A DNA stretch of 64,000 bases, from contig VWVT01000019.1 of NCBI GenBank assembly GCA_008638415.1, positions 1 to 64,000 of the forward strand, in the 5' to 3' direction. The number at the start of each line of letters is the position of its first letter. Within the stretch, counting starts at the first letter, position 1. Below the pieces are notes generated by a model, which was given only the letters and a program-made list of their open reading frames with translations, was not told the DNA's origin and did not search any database. Both the position numbers and the translations under genes were made by a program. Shown here piece after piece: positions 7,160 to 15,401 of the stretch. This stretch comes from Nocardiopsis sinuspersici. GTDB lineage: Bacteria; Actinomycetota; Actinomycetes; Streptosporangiales; Streptosporangiaceae.

Positions 7160-9454
7160 CTACACCTCCTCCAGGTACCGCCGCAGCGCCTCGGCGGTCG
7201 CACCGGTCCCCGAACGGGCCATCCGGGCCGGGGCGCCCTCGAAGACCACCCGGCCCCCGTGCGTCCCGGCGCCCGGACCCAGGTCGATGACGTGGTCCGC
7301 GTACGCGACCACGTCCAGGTGGTGCTCCACGACGACCAGGCTCGTTCCCGCGTCCACCATGTGGTCGAACAGGGCGAGCAGCCGGTCCACGTCGCCGCCG
7401 TGCAGCCCGGCCGTGGGCTCGTCGAGCACGTACACCGACGCCGGGGCGGCCAGTTCCCGGGCCAGCTTGAGCCGCTGGCGCTCACCGCCCGACAGCGTGT
7501 CCAGCGACTGGCCGAGTGCGAGGTAGGGCAGTCCCACCCGGACCAGGCGGCCGAGCGCGTCCTCGACCCCCGGCTCCCCGAGGAACCCGGCCGCCTCCAC
7601 GGCGGTCATCCCCAGCACCTCGGCGATCGTCCGGTCCCCCAGGGTGTACGACAGCGCCCGGTCGTTGAACCGCGTGCCCCGGCAGTCCTCGCAGACGGTC
7701 TCCACGTCGTCCAGGAAGGCCAGGTCGGTGATGATCACCCCGCGTCCACGGCACGTGGGACAGGCACCCCTGGAGTTCGCGCTGAACCACGACGCCGCCA
7801 CCCCGTTGCGCCGGGCGAACAGCCCCCGCACCGTGTCCAGCACGCCCAGGAACGTCGCCGGAGTGGACCGGCTCCCGCCTCCGACCGCGCCCTGGGTGAC
7901 GGCGACCGCGTCCGGCCGCACCCGGAGCAGCTCCCCGCCCACCAGCGAGCTCTTGCCCGATCCGGCCACCCCCGTGACCACGGTCAGCACCCCCGTCGGT
8001 ACCGACACGTCCACACCCCTGAGGTTGTGCAGGCGCGCGCCGCGGATCCCGATGCTTCCCCGAGGGGCCCGGACCCGCCCGCGCACGGCGCGCGGCCCGC
8101 GCAGGTACCGGCCGGTCGGGGTGTCCGCGTGCAGCAGCCCCCTGACGGAACCCTCGTAGACCACCCGGCCGCCGTCTCGGCCCGCCCCGGGGCCCATGTC
8201 GACCACGTGGTCGGCGAGCGCGATGACGTCGGGGTCGTGCTCCACCACCAGCACCGTGTTGCCCTTGTCGCGCAGCCGCCGCATCAGGTCCGTCAGCCGG
8301 TGTACGTCGGCCGGGTGCAGCCCGGTGCTGGGTTCGTCGAACACGTAGGTCAGCCCGGTCAGCGACCCGCCCATGTGCCGGACCATCCGCACCCGCTGCG
8401 CCTCACCGCCCGAGAGCGTGCCCGAGGCCCGGTCGAGGCTGAGGTAGCCCAGGCCCACCCGGTCCAGGTACCCGAGCCGCTCGACCAGGGCCTCGGCCAG
8501 CGGCCGGACCCGCTCCGCGTCGGTTCCGCCCACGACCCCGGCCAGTTCGACGGCGGGCATCGCACACCACTCGGCGATGTTGTGCGGGCCGATCCGGCAG
8601 TCCAGGACGGTCCGGTTCAGCCGCGCGCCCCCGCACTCGGGGCAGGGCCCGGAGCTGACCACCCGGTCGAGCGCGGCGCGGTCCCGCGCGGACGGTCCGG
8701 GGGACTCGGAGGTGAGGTAGCTGCGGGTGAGCCGGGGCACCACCCCCTCGAAGGTCCCCGTTCTCGGGAACTCCGGGTCGGGGTCGGGCGGTCGCACCCC
8801 CTCGGCGTACAGCAGCAGGTCCCGCTCGGCGGACGTGTACTCGCGCACGGGTTTGGCGCGGTCGAACAGGCCGGAGTGCACGTAGCGCTTCCACCGCCAC
8901 GTGCCGGGCGCGAAGGTCGGGAACCGGATCGCGCCCTCGTCCAGGGACAGGTCCGGGTCGATCAGCGCCGCCGCGTCCACCCGGTCCACGGTTCCCAGCC
9001 CCTGGCACTCCGGGCACATGCCGCGCGGGTCGTTGAACGAGAACACGTGGGAGAGTCCGGCGGAGGGCTCACCGATCCGGGAGAACAGGAGCCGTACCAG
9101 CGGTGCGATGTCCGTGGCCGTGCCGACCGTCGAGCGGGCGTTGCCCGACAGGCGCCGCTGGTCCAGGACCACCGCGACCGACAGGTTGTCGATCCGGTCG
9201 GCGTCGGGCCTGCCGGGACGGCCCAGCCGGTTGCGGACGAAGCTGTCGTAGGTGTCGTTGAGCTGGCGCCGCGACTCGGCCGCGACGGTGTCGAACACCA
9301 GTGAGGACTTGCCCGATCCGGAGACCCCGGTGAACACCGTGATCCGGTTCCTGGGGATCCTGACGTCGATCCCGCGCAGGTTGTGCGTCCTGGCCCCCTC
9401 GACGACGATCTCGTCCGTCGCGGCGGGTCGTGGCCGTGCCGTGTCGATGCTCAT
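7160..9454 (-). CDS. UvrA-like ABC ATPase, class II (drug-resistance type)
   Basis: A 764-residue soluble protein with two ABC ATPase modules and UvrA-type zinc fingers. It is shorter than true UvrA (about 950) and lacks the UvrB-binding domain, which marks the class II UvrA paralogues such as Streptomyces DrrC. Walker A motifs are GVSGSGKS (43-50) and GVAGSGKS (near 495); signature motifs are LSGGEAQR (near 347) and LSGGERQR (near 653). Zinc-ligand pairs CPEC, CPTC and CEDC are visible. Such proteins bind DNA damaged by or loaded with intercalators and give self-resistance. It is divergent from a WYL regulator over a 23-base palindrome. Confidence 0.88.
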   Translation of the reverse strand: MSIDTARPRPAATDEIVVEGARTHNLRGIDVRIPRNRITVFTGVSGSGKSSLVFDTVAAESRRQLNDTYDSFVRNRLGRPGRPDADRIDNLSVAVVLDQRRLSGNARSTVGTATDIAPLVRLLFSRIGEPSAGLSHVFSFNDPRGMCPECQGLGTVDRVDAAALIDPDLSLDEGAIRFPTFAPGTWRWKRYVHSGLFDRAKPVREYTSAERDLLLYAEGVRPPDPDPEFPRTGTFEGVVPRLTRSYLTSESPGPSARDRAALDRVVSSGPCPECGGARLNRTVLDCRIGPHNIAEWCAMPAVELAGVVGGTDAERVRPLAEALVERLGYLDRVGLGYLSLDRASGTLSGGEAQRVRMVRHMGGSLTGLTYVFDEPSTGLHPADVHRLTDLMRRLRDKGNTVLVVEHDPDVIALADHVVDMGPGAGRDGGRVVYEGSVRGLLHADTPTGRYLRGPRAVRGRVRAPRGSIGIRGARLHNLRGVDVSVPTGVLTVVTGVAGSGKSSLVGGELLRVRPDAVAVTQGAVGGGSRSTPATFLGVLDTVRGLFARRNGVAASWFSANSRGACPTCRGRGVIITDLAFLDDVETVCEDCRGTRFNDRALSYTLGDRTIAEVLGMTAVEAAGFLGEPGVEDALGRLVRVGLPYLALGQSLDTLSGGERQRLKLARELAAPASVYVLDEPTAGLHGGDVDRLLALFDHMVDAGTSLVVVEHHLDVVAYADHVIDLGPGAGTHGGRVVFEGAPARMARSGTGATAEALRRYLEEV

Positions 9455-9473
9455 GGCGCCACGCTAGGAACAC

Positions 9474-9496
9474 TTGTGGCCGGAATCCGGCCACAA
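9474..9496. promoter_or_regulatory. Perfect 23-base palindrome, likely WYL-regulator operator
   Basis: Arms TTGTGGCCGGA (9474-9484) and TCCGGCCACAA (9486-9496) flank one central base. The site lies in the 56-base gap between the divergent UvrA-like gene and WYL-regulator gene, 19 bases from the former's start codon and overlapping the region just before the latter's ribosome binding site. It is placed to control both. Confidence 0.75.
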
Positions 9497-9510
9497 CAGG
9501 AGGCAGAATC

Positions 9511-10488
9511 GTGGGCATGGCCGACACGAGTGCGCGGATGCTGCGCCTGCTGTCCCTGCTCCAGAGCGGCAGGGCCTGGCCCGGCGCCGACCTGGCCACC
9601 GCCCTGGACACCAGCCCGCGGTCGCTGCGCCGCGACATCGACCGGCTGCGCGAGCTGGGCTACGCCGTGGAGAGCCTCCGGGGCCCCGGAGGCCACTACC
9701 GGCTGGTCGCGGGCCGCGCGGTGCCGCCCCTGCTGTTCGAGGACGACGAGGTCGTCGCCGCGACGCTGGGCCTGCGGATCGTCGCCGCCGGGCTCGGCGG
9801 GGTGGAGGGGGTGGAGGAGAGCGCGGAGCGCGCCCTGGCGAAGCTCGGCCAGGTGCTCCCCGCCCGCCTGGCCCGACGGGCGGCCGCCCTGACCGAGGCG
9901 GTCGAACCGGAGCAGCGGGTGTGGCCGGGGGTGCGGCCGGAGGTCCTCACCGGCCTGGGCGAGGCCGTCGCGGACGGGCACTGGGTCCGGATGGTCCACC
10001 GGGACAGGGACGGACGCGAGCTCCGGCGGAAGGTGGATCCGTACCGGCTGGTCCTGTCCGGACGGCGCTGGTACCTGTTCGCCTGGGACCGCGAGCGCGA
10101 CGACTGGCGGACCTTCCGCCTGGACCGGATCACCACCGTCACCCCGACCCGGGCGCCCTTCTCCCGCAGGGAGCCGCCCGAGGAGCACCTCGCCGAGCAC
10201 CTGGAGCGGGGCTTTCGCGGTACGGAGGCCCGGCACACGGTGTCGGTCCTGTTCGCCGCGTCGGCCGAGGAGGTGGCGGCGCGGATCGCGCGGATCGACG
10301 GCGGCCTCGAAGCGGTCGGACCCGGCCGGGCGCGCTACACCGCCCGGGTGGACTCCCACGCGTGGCTCGCCGTCGTCCTCGCGCTCACCGGCCTGCCCTT
10401 CACGGTCGAGGGACCGGAGGAGTTCGCGCACAGTACCGCCGAGCTCGCCGACCGGCTCCACCGCTCCGTGGACGGGTCCGGGCACTGA
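9511..10488 (+). CDS. HTH-WYL transcriptional regulator (YafY/PafC type)
   Basis: A 325-residue regulator. It has an N-terminal winged helix (SARMLRLLSLLQSGRAWPGA, then SLRRDIDRLRELGY) and a WYL domain at about residues 170-205 (RKVDPYRLVLSGRRWYLFAW). A C-terminal WCX-like extension follows. WYL proteins sense single-stranded nucleic acid or nucleotides and often control DNA-damage or defence genes. The GTG at 9511 is chosen because AGGAGG lies seven bases upstream; an ATG at 9517 is in frame but too far. The divergent partner, a UvrA-like ATPase, is a sensible target. The family name is secure; the ligand is unknown. Confidence 0.88.
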   Translation: MGMADTSARMLRLLSLLQSGRAWPGADLATALDTSPRSLRRDIDRLRELGYAVESLRGPGGHYRLVAGRAVPPLLFEDDEVVAATLGLRIVAAGLGGVEGVEESAERALAKLGQVLPARLARRAAALTEAVEPEQRVWPGVRPEVLTGLGEAVADGHWVRMVHRDRDGRELRRKVDPYRLVLSGRRWYLFAWDRERDDWRTFRLDRITTVTPTRAPFSRREPPEEHLAEHLERGFRGTEARHTVSVLFAASAEEVAARIARIDGGLEAVGPGRARYTARVDSHAWLAVVLALTGLPFTVEGPEEFAHSTAELADRLHRSVDGSGH

Positions 10489-10519
10489 CACGAGCCGCGA
10501 GGCCTACGTCGCCCTCACC

Positions 10520-10738
10520 ATGGGCGGGGGCGGCAACAGGGCGAACACGCTCCTGCGCGTGGTCGTGGGCACGGGGATGGCCGGCGCCCTCCTCGACCTC
10601 CCCACCGACTCGGCCGACCCCGCCGCGGGCGTGGACCTGATGGCGGTCGTCCTGGTGCTCATCCAGAGCGAGAGCGCCAAGGAGCGGTTCCGGGTGACCG
10701 ACCCCGCTCACGCCCGGGTCCGGGCCGGGTATCCGGGT
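10520..10738 (+). other. Possible gene remnant, then a Gly/Pro low-complexity tract
   Basis: Between the WYL gene and the next SDR gene (10489-10934) one frame has coding-like composition (MGGGGNRANTLLRVVVGTGM, then GALLDLPTDSADPAAGVDLM). It then degenerates into a tract of GGYPG-like codons (about 10730-10810) without a stop at a sensible place. It may be the end of a lost gene. I recognise no family, and nothing else in this stretch looks coding. Confidence 0.25.
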
Positions 10739-10934
10739 CGCCCCGGCGGTCACCCCGGCGGTCCCGGCGGGTACCCCGGTCATTCCGGCGGCTGTCCGGG
10801 CGACCCCGGCCAGGGCGGTCACCGGACCCCGCCCCCGCGGGGCCCCTGGTCCGGGACGGGGCGGCGACCTGTACGGACGTGCCACGAGGCCGGCCGGCGG
10901 CCGCATCGGCCCGGCGCTCCCTCCTCGACCGCGG

Positions 10935-11729
10935 TCAGGGGAGGATGGAGTCGACGTAGCCCCCGTCCACGCGTACGGCGGCCCCCGTGGTCGCCGAGGC
11001 CAGGGGAGAGCTCAGGTAGGCGACCATGTTCGCGATCTCCTCGGGCTCGATCAGCCGCTGGAGGAGCGACTGCGGCCGGTGCAGGCGCATGAACTCGCGC
11101 TGGGCCTCCTCCCAGGGCAGGTCCCGGTCGACGAGCTGGTAGACGAAGTCCTCCACGCCGCCGGTGTGGGTGGGACCGGCGATCACCGAGTTGACGGTCA
11201 CCCCCGTGCCCGCGGCCTCCTTGGCGAACCCGCGCGAGACCGCGAGCAGCGCCGTCTTGGACACGCCGTAGTGGATCATCTCGGCGGGGATCACCACGGC
11301 CGAGTCGCTGGCGATGTTGAGCACGCGGCCCCACCGCCGGTCCTTCATCCCGGGCAGGAACCCCCTGGTCAGCCGCACGGCGGAGAGCACGTTGACCTCG
11401 AAGTAGCGGCGCCACTCGTCGTCGGTGATGGCCAGCGCCTCCTCGGCGCCGAAGATCCCGAGGTTGTTGACGAGCACGTCGAGGTCGGGCAGCAGCTCCC
11501 GGATCCGTCCGGCACCCTCCTCCGTGGTCACGTCGGCGGCCGCGGGCACCAGTTCGGCCCCCGGCACGTCGGCGGAGACCGCCTCCACCGCGCGGGCGAC
11601 CTTCTCCTCGGTGCGCCCGTTGACCGCCACCACGGCGCCGGCACGCGCCAGCGTCGTCGCGATCGCCAGGCCGATCCCCTGGGTCGAACCGGTCACCAGG
11701 GCCGTGCGCGTACGCAGATCGATGTCCAT
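10935..11729 (-). CDS. Classical SDR oxidoreductase
   Basis: A 264-residue NAD(P)-dependent short-chain dehydrogenase of the classical type. It shows TGSTQGIG near residue 14 (cofactor loop), NNLG (in place of NNAG), a Ser near residue 142 (NIASDSAV) and the active-site YGVSK near residue 155, followed by the VNSVIAGPTHT stretch and a C-terminal VDGGYVDSILP. FabG-like in build. It stands alone and the substrate is unknown. The ATG at 11729 begins directly at the beta-1 strand, with no strong ribosome binding site. Confidence 0.88.
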   Translation of the reverse strand: MDIDLRTRTALVTGSTQGIGLAIATTLARAGAVVAVNGRTEEKVARAVEAVSADVPGAELVPAAADVTTEEGAGRIRELLPDLDVLVNNLGIFGAEEALAITDDEWRRYFEVNVLSAVRLTRGFLPGMKDRRWGRVLNIASDSAVVIPAEMIHYGVSKTALLAVSRGFAKEAAGTGVTVNSVIAGPTHTGGVEDFVYQLVDRDLPWEEAQREFMRLHRPQSLLQRLIEPEEIANMVAYLSSPLASATTGAAVRVDGGYVDSILP

Positions 11730-11799
11730 GCGGCCACGTTACGTGTCCTTCGCGCCCGGAGCCCGTCCCGACATCGGGAGGGGACCCGGGAGCCTGGTC

Positions 11800-11905
11800 C
11801 GGGGGCGGGCACGACCAGACCGACGGGCCCTTCACCGAGGTCAGGGAGGTCGTCGGCGGTTACGCGACCCTCCGGGCCGAGGACAGGGCCGAGGCCCCGG
11901 AGGGG
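11800..11905 (+). pseudogene. YCII-related (DGPF domain) fragment
   Basis: The frame DGPFTEVREVVGGYATLRAE (codons from 11822), then DRAEA, is the signature strand and turn of YCII/DGPF proteins. About 25 residues remain, with no N-terminal half and no natural end. A full YCII gene occurs elsewhere in the window (36659-37000). This is a short relic between the SDR and GNAT genes. Confidence 0.5.
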
Positions 11906-12034
11906 ACCGGCCGGTCCCCGTGGGCCCGTCCGGAGCGCTGGACCGCCGTCGCCGAGCCACACGAGATCACCGAGGGCTGGAACGGGCCGGGAGGAATCCC
12001 GCTTCGACGGAGCCTCCCGCGTTACCGTGCTCTC

Positions 12035-12487
12035 ATGCCTGTCCGTCCCGCCGTCGCCGAGGACGCTCCCGCGATCGTGTCGCTCATCAGGCGCGCCGCC
12101 CCGCACCTCGACACGAAGGCCTACGCGAACGGTCACCTGCCCGACGGGGTCGTGGCCCTGTCCGCCGAGCTCCACGGGCGCCTCGTGGGCTGGCTGGAGG
12201 GGGTGGTGGACGCCGAGTACACCGGCCCCGGAGCCCCGGTCCCGCCCCCGCACGGGTACGTGCTCGCGGTCGTCGTCGACCCGGACACACGCAGGCAGGG
12301 GGTCGGGAGAGGCCTCATGGAGGCGTTCGCGCGCGTGGCGAGGGAGGCCGGAGTCCGCTGGGTGTTCCTGTACCCCGAGGAGGGGGCGGGCGCGGGGGAG
12401 CGGGTGGAGTTCTTCGGGGCGTGCGGGTTCGAGGCCGTGGACGACCCCGGCGGGGAGCACCCGGTGATGGGGGCCCGGGTCGACTGA
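12035..12487 (+). CDS. GNAT-family N-acetyltransferase
   Basis: A 150-residue acetyltransferase. Motif A is visible as LAVVVDPDTRRQGVGRGLME (about residues 77-96, with the Q/RxxGxG acetyl-CoA pyrophosphate loop), followed by the beta-5 strand WVFLYPEE and the C-terminal EFFGACGFEAV. The acceptor is unknown. It is alone, facing the GHL10 gene, with a strong shared terminator between them. Confidence 0.88.
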   Translation: MPVRPAVAEDAPAIVSLIRRAAPHLDTKAYANGHLPDGVVALSAELHGRLVGWLEGVVDAEYTGPGAPVPPPHGYVLAVVVDPDTRRQGVGRGLMEAFARVAREAGVRWVFLYPEEGAGAGERVEFFGACGFEAVDDPGGEHPVMGARVD

Positions 12488-12562
12488 GCCGGGGGCGCAC
12501 GCCGCTCCCTCGTGCGTGGACACCCCGAGCCCCGTGTACCCGCGAAGGCCCCGGCACGGCGA

Positions 12563-12600
12563 CGGCCGTGGGGCCCGGCGACCGCCGGGCCCCACGGCCG
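12563..12600. terminator. Bidirectional hairpin terminator between GNAT and GHL10 genes
   Basis: A 17-base-pair perfect stem (12563-12579 with 12584-12600) around a GACC loop lies between two convergent genes (stops at 12487 and 12630), so it can end transcription from both sides. Confidence 0.85.
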
Positions 12601-12629
12601 CTCGTCGGACGCGTGCCCGCGTCAGGGCG

Positions 12630-14273
12630 TCAGGGCACGTACCTCGGATTGCTCGGCGGGCTCTCGTGGTGCAGCCGGTCCAGGGCGGTCACGTAGTAGG
12701 TGCGCCCACCGTCCCCGCCGGGTGCGGTGAAGACCGTCTCGCCTCCCTCGGCGGCGCGCACGGTTCCGACCATCGCGCGCGGGTCCTCGATCCCGCACGG
12801 GGCGTCGCCCCGGCTCGGTGTGCCGTCGAAGGCGTAGACCGCGTAGTAGGCGGGCTCCCGCCCCCGCCCGGGACGGATGGTCAGCCGGACGCCGTCGCCG
12901 CGCTCGGCGCCGCCGACCCTGGGCGGCTCCGGAGCCGTGCCCCCGAGGTCCTCCTTGACCGGGACCAGGGCGGGCTGGGCGTAGTGCCGCTCGACCACGA
13001 CGTCCATGGCGGACCGGGCGTTGGTGCGCAGCGACTCGGCGCTGAAGTAGACGTCTCCGTCCACGCCGGGGTGGGAGCGGTTGAACTCCAGGTGCCGGGC
13101 GAGTTCCCGGGGGTCGGACCAGGCACCCTCGTTGCCCGCCTTGTAGGCGGCCTGGCCGATGTAGAGGTGCACCCCGGTGCCCTCGGTGACCCGCTCCCAC
13201 CACGGGACCAGCACCGCGTAGTCGGCCACGGGCAGGCCGATCTCCCAGTAGACCTGCGGGTTGATGTAGTCGACCCATCCCCGCCGCACCCACGTGCGGC
13301 TGTCGGCGTAGATGCCGCTGTAGGACTCGAAGCCGTTGGTGTCGGAGCCCGCCGGGTCGCTGGAGTCGTTGCGCCAGATGCCGAACGGGCTGATACCGAA
13401 CTTCACGTGCGGCTTGGCCGCGTGCACCGCCTCATCCATCTCCGCCACCAGGAGGTTGACGTTGTCGCGCCGCCAGTCCTCGATGTCGGTGAACCCCCGG
13501 CCGTGCTCGGCGAAGGTGTCCCGGTCCGGGACCGCCTCACCGGACACCGGATAGGGGTAGAAGTAGTCGTCGAAGTGCACCCCGTCCAGGTCGTAGTTCT
13601 CGACCGCGTGCATCATCGCCCTGATCACGAACTCGCGGACCTCGGGGATTCCCGGGTCGTAGTAGAGCTTGCCCCCGTAGGGGAAGACCCAGTCCGGGTT
13701 CAGCCTGGCGGGGTGGTCCTCGACCAGCCGTCCCGGGTCCTCGTGCATGGCCACCCGGTAGGGGTTGAACCACCCGTGGAACTCCAGGTTGCGGGCGTGG
13801 GCCTCCTCGACGGCGAACTCCAGGGGGTCGTATCCGGGGTCCACGCCCTGCTCCCCGGTGATCCACTCCGACCAGGGCTCGTACGGGGACGGCCAGAACG
13901 CGTCTGCGGTCGGCCTGATCTGCACGAACACGGCGTTGAGGCCGTCGGCCTCGGCCTGGTCGTAGAGTCCGACGAGCTCGGCCCGCTGCTCCTCGGGCGT
14001 CAGGCCCTGCTCGCTGGGCCAGTCGATGTTGACGACCGAGGCGATCCACTCGGCGCGCATCTGTCTCTTGGGCGGGGCCTGGGCATCGGTCTGGCACGGT
14101 TCGGAGCCGCCGTCGGCGCTCTCTGCGGCCATCACGGCCACCGGGGCCGGCGCGTGGAGCAGGGCCGCGGTGAGCACCGCGGCGAAGGCGCCGCACAGGG
14201 CACCGGTGCGGGAGATCGAGGCCCCGGACCCGGCGGTTCGGGACGCGGGGCGGCTCCGGTTCGGGTACGCCAA
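12630..14273 (-). CDS. Secreted GHL10 (DUF187) glycosyl hydrolase-like protein
   Basis: A 547-residue exported protein. A signal segment (ALCGAFAAVLTAALLHAPAP, about 26-45) is followed by the GHL10 TIM barrel typical of DigH/YngK proteins: RAEWIASVVNIDWP, VFVQIRPTADAFWPS, FHGWFNPYRV, DGVHFDDYFYPYP (the Asp-Asp pair at the likely active site), ISPFGIWRND and YINPQVYWE. The last ~90 residues form a fibronectin-III-like tail. E. coli DigH cleaves denuded peptidoglycan glycans, so a role in cell-wall turnover is the best guess. The 315 bases upstream (14274-14588) hold no other gene. Confidence 0.88.
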   Translation of the reverse strand: MAYPNRSRPASRTAGSGASISRTGALCGAFAAVLTAALLHAPAPVAVMAAESADGGSEPCQTDAQAPPKRQMRAEWIASVVNIDWPSEQGLTPEEQRAELVGLYDQAEADGLNAVFVQIRPTADAFWPSPYEPWSEWITGEQGVDPGYDPLEFAVEEAHARNLEFHGWFNPYRVAMHEDPGRLVEDHPARLNPDWVFPYGGKLYYDPGIPEVREFVIRAMMHAVENYDLDGVHFDDYFYPYPVSGEAVPDRDTFAEHGRGFTDIEDWRRDNVNLLVAEMDEAVHAAKPHVKFGISPFGIWRNDSSDPAGSDTNGFESYSGIYADSRTWVRRGWVDYINPQVYWEIGLPVADYAVLVPWWERVTEGTGVHLYIGQAAYKAGNEGAWSDPRELARHLEFNRSHPGVDGDVYFSAESLRTNARSAMDVVVERHYAQPALVPVKEDLGGTAPEPPRVGGAERGDGVRLTIRPGRGREPAYYAVYAFDGTPSRGDAPCGIEDPRAMVGTVRAAEGGETVFTAPGGDGGRTYYVTALDRLHHESPPSNPRYVP

Positions 14274-14588
14274 CGTGGTTCCTTCCGGCTTCTGTCGCGC
14301 TGACAGGGGCGTCGAGCCGAACGGGGGCGCGCCGGTGCGGTCACCGCACCCGCACCCGGCTCGGCCTCAGAAGAAAACCTTCACGATATGGCGGGAATAT
14401 GCAAGGCTCCTACGCCAGGTTGGTGAGGAAGTGTCGTGTGGGAATCCAAGCCATGGTGTTTCCTCGCAGGGAAGCGGTCAGGGGTGCTTCCGGTGAGCCG
14501 GGAACGGGGTAGGGGAATGCCGGGCCGTGCTCGACCCCTCCGGGTCTCGGCCCCCGGGTCCTCGACGACGTAGGGAGCACCAGACACC

Positions 14589-14690
14589 ATGTTCGTCTTC
14601 TTCAGCAGTCGGCTCGGCTGTTTCCTGTCCCTGGTGGTCTCGGCCGCCCTGACGATCCTGCTCCTGCTGGTCCTCAACGCGTTCGGCTGA
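14589..14690 (+). CDS. 33-residue single-pass membrane protein
   Basis: A tiny gene: MFVFFSSRLGCFLSL then a hydrophobic helix (VVSAALTILLLLVLNAF). An AGGGAG box precedes the ATG by about 10 bases. Similar mini-proteins opening with MFxFFSxRLGC occur in many actinomycetes by my recollection, which supports translation. Function unknown; it may be an accessory of a membrane complex. It is convergent with the TetR gene that ends at 14702. Confidence 0.6.
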   Translation: MFVFFSSRLGCFLSLVVSAALTILLLLVLNAFG

Positions 14691-14701
14691 CCCGCGAGGG
14701 G

Positions 14702-15304
14702 TCAGGCGGATCCGCGGGCCGCGCTGATCACACCGTGCACGGCCGCGCTGACGCGTTCGGCCGCGCTGTCGGGATCGGGCCGACCGGCGTCCAGCCACGC
14801 CGCAGCGCCCTCGACGGCGACCGTGAACACCAGGTGAGCGGCCCAGCGCGCCCACGCCGGGTCGGGGACGACCTCGGCCAGCTGGCGCAGCGCCAACTCG
14901 GTGGAGGCCGCGGTGAGTCCGTCGGTGAGGTCGCGAAACTCCGGTTCCCGAGCGGCGTGGTGGAACACCAGCCGGAACCCGTCGGGGTCCTCGGCGGCCG
15001 CCGACAGGAACGCCGGGATGCTCGCGTCGGTGAACTCGCCCTCGCCCACCCGTGCCACCAGGCGTTCGAGCGCGCGGTCCAGGACCGCGCGGTACATCCC
15101 GCCCTTGGACTCGAAGTGCCGGTAGAGGATGACCCGGCTGACGCCGGCCTCGGCGGCCACGTCGTCCAGGGACGTGTCGGTGAACCCGGTCCGGGCGAAG
15201 GCCCGTTTCGCCGCGTCCAGGATCTGCTCCCGGCGCTCGGCCCTGCGCAGCCTTCGAACGGGGGCGGCCTCCCCACGTGCCGCTGACTCCTCGGCCATCC
15301 TCAC
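14702..15304 (-). CDS. TetR-family regulator of the divergent P450 gene
   Basis: A 200-residue TetR protein with the HTH at about residues 20-65 (RRAERREQILDAAKRAFART, SLDDVAAEAGVSRVILYRHF, ESKGGMY). It is divergent from a cytochrome P450 gene. The 97-base gap contains several TGTTAACA-like palindromes, so self-regulation and control of the P450 are likely. The ligand is unknown. Confidence 0.88.
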   Translation of the reverse strand: MRMAEESAARGEAAPVRRLRRAERREQILDAAKRAFARTGFTDTSLDDVAAEAGVSRVILYRHFESKGGMYRAVLDRALERLVARVGEGEFTDASIPAFLSAAAEDPDGFRLVFHHAAREPEFRDLTDGLTAASTELALRQLAEVVPDPAWARWAAHLVFTVAVEGAAAWLDAGRPDPDSAAERVSAAVHGVISAARGSA

Positions 15305-15312
15305 ACTCCCTC

Positions 15313-15396
15313 TTGTTAACAGCCGAGTCTACAAGTACATTTGTTTAACAGGGAGTATACAAAGCTGGTTCAACAAAGCAGAGTAAACAAGCGAGG
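15313..15396. promoter_or_regulatory. Cluster of TGTTAACA-like operator repeats
   Basis: The AT-rich divergent promoter has TGTTAACA (15314-15321, perfect palindrome), TGTTTAACA (15342-15350) and two weaker relatives (GTTCAACA near 15368, GTAAACAA near 15384). The spacing of about 28 bases between the first two suggests paired regulator dimers bound over the TetR/P450 promoters. Confidence 0.55.
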
Positions 15397-15401
15397 CCGT
15401 C

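Noticed and set aside
7130..9304. 724-codon plus-strand open frame
   Set aside because: Antisense shadow of the UvrA-like gene caused by high GC; no domain and His/Val/Gly-rich composition typical of shadows.
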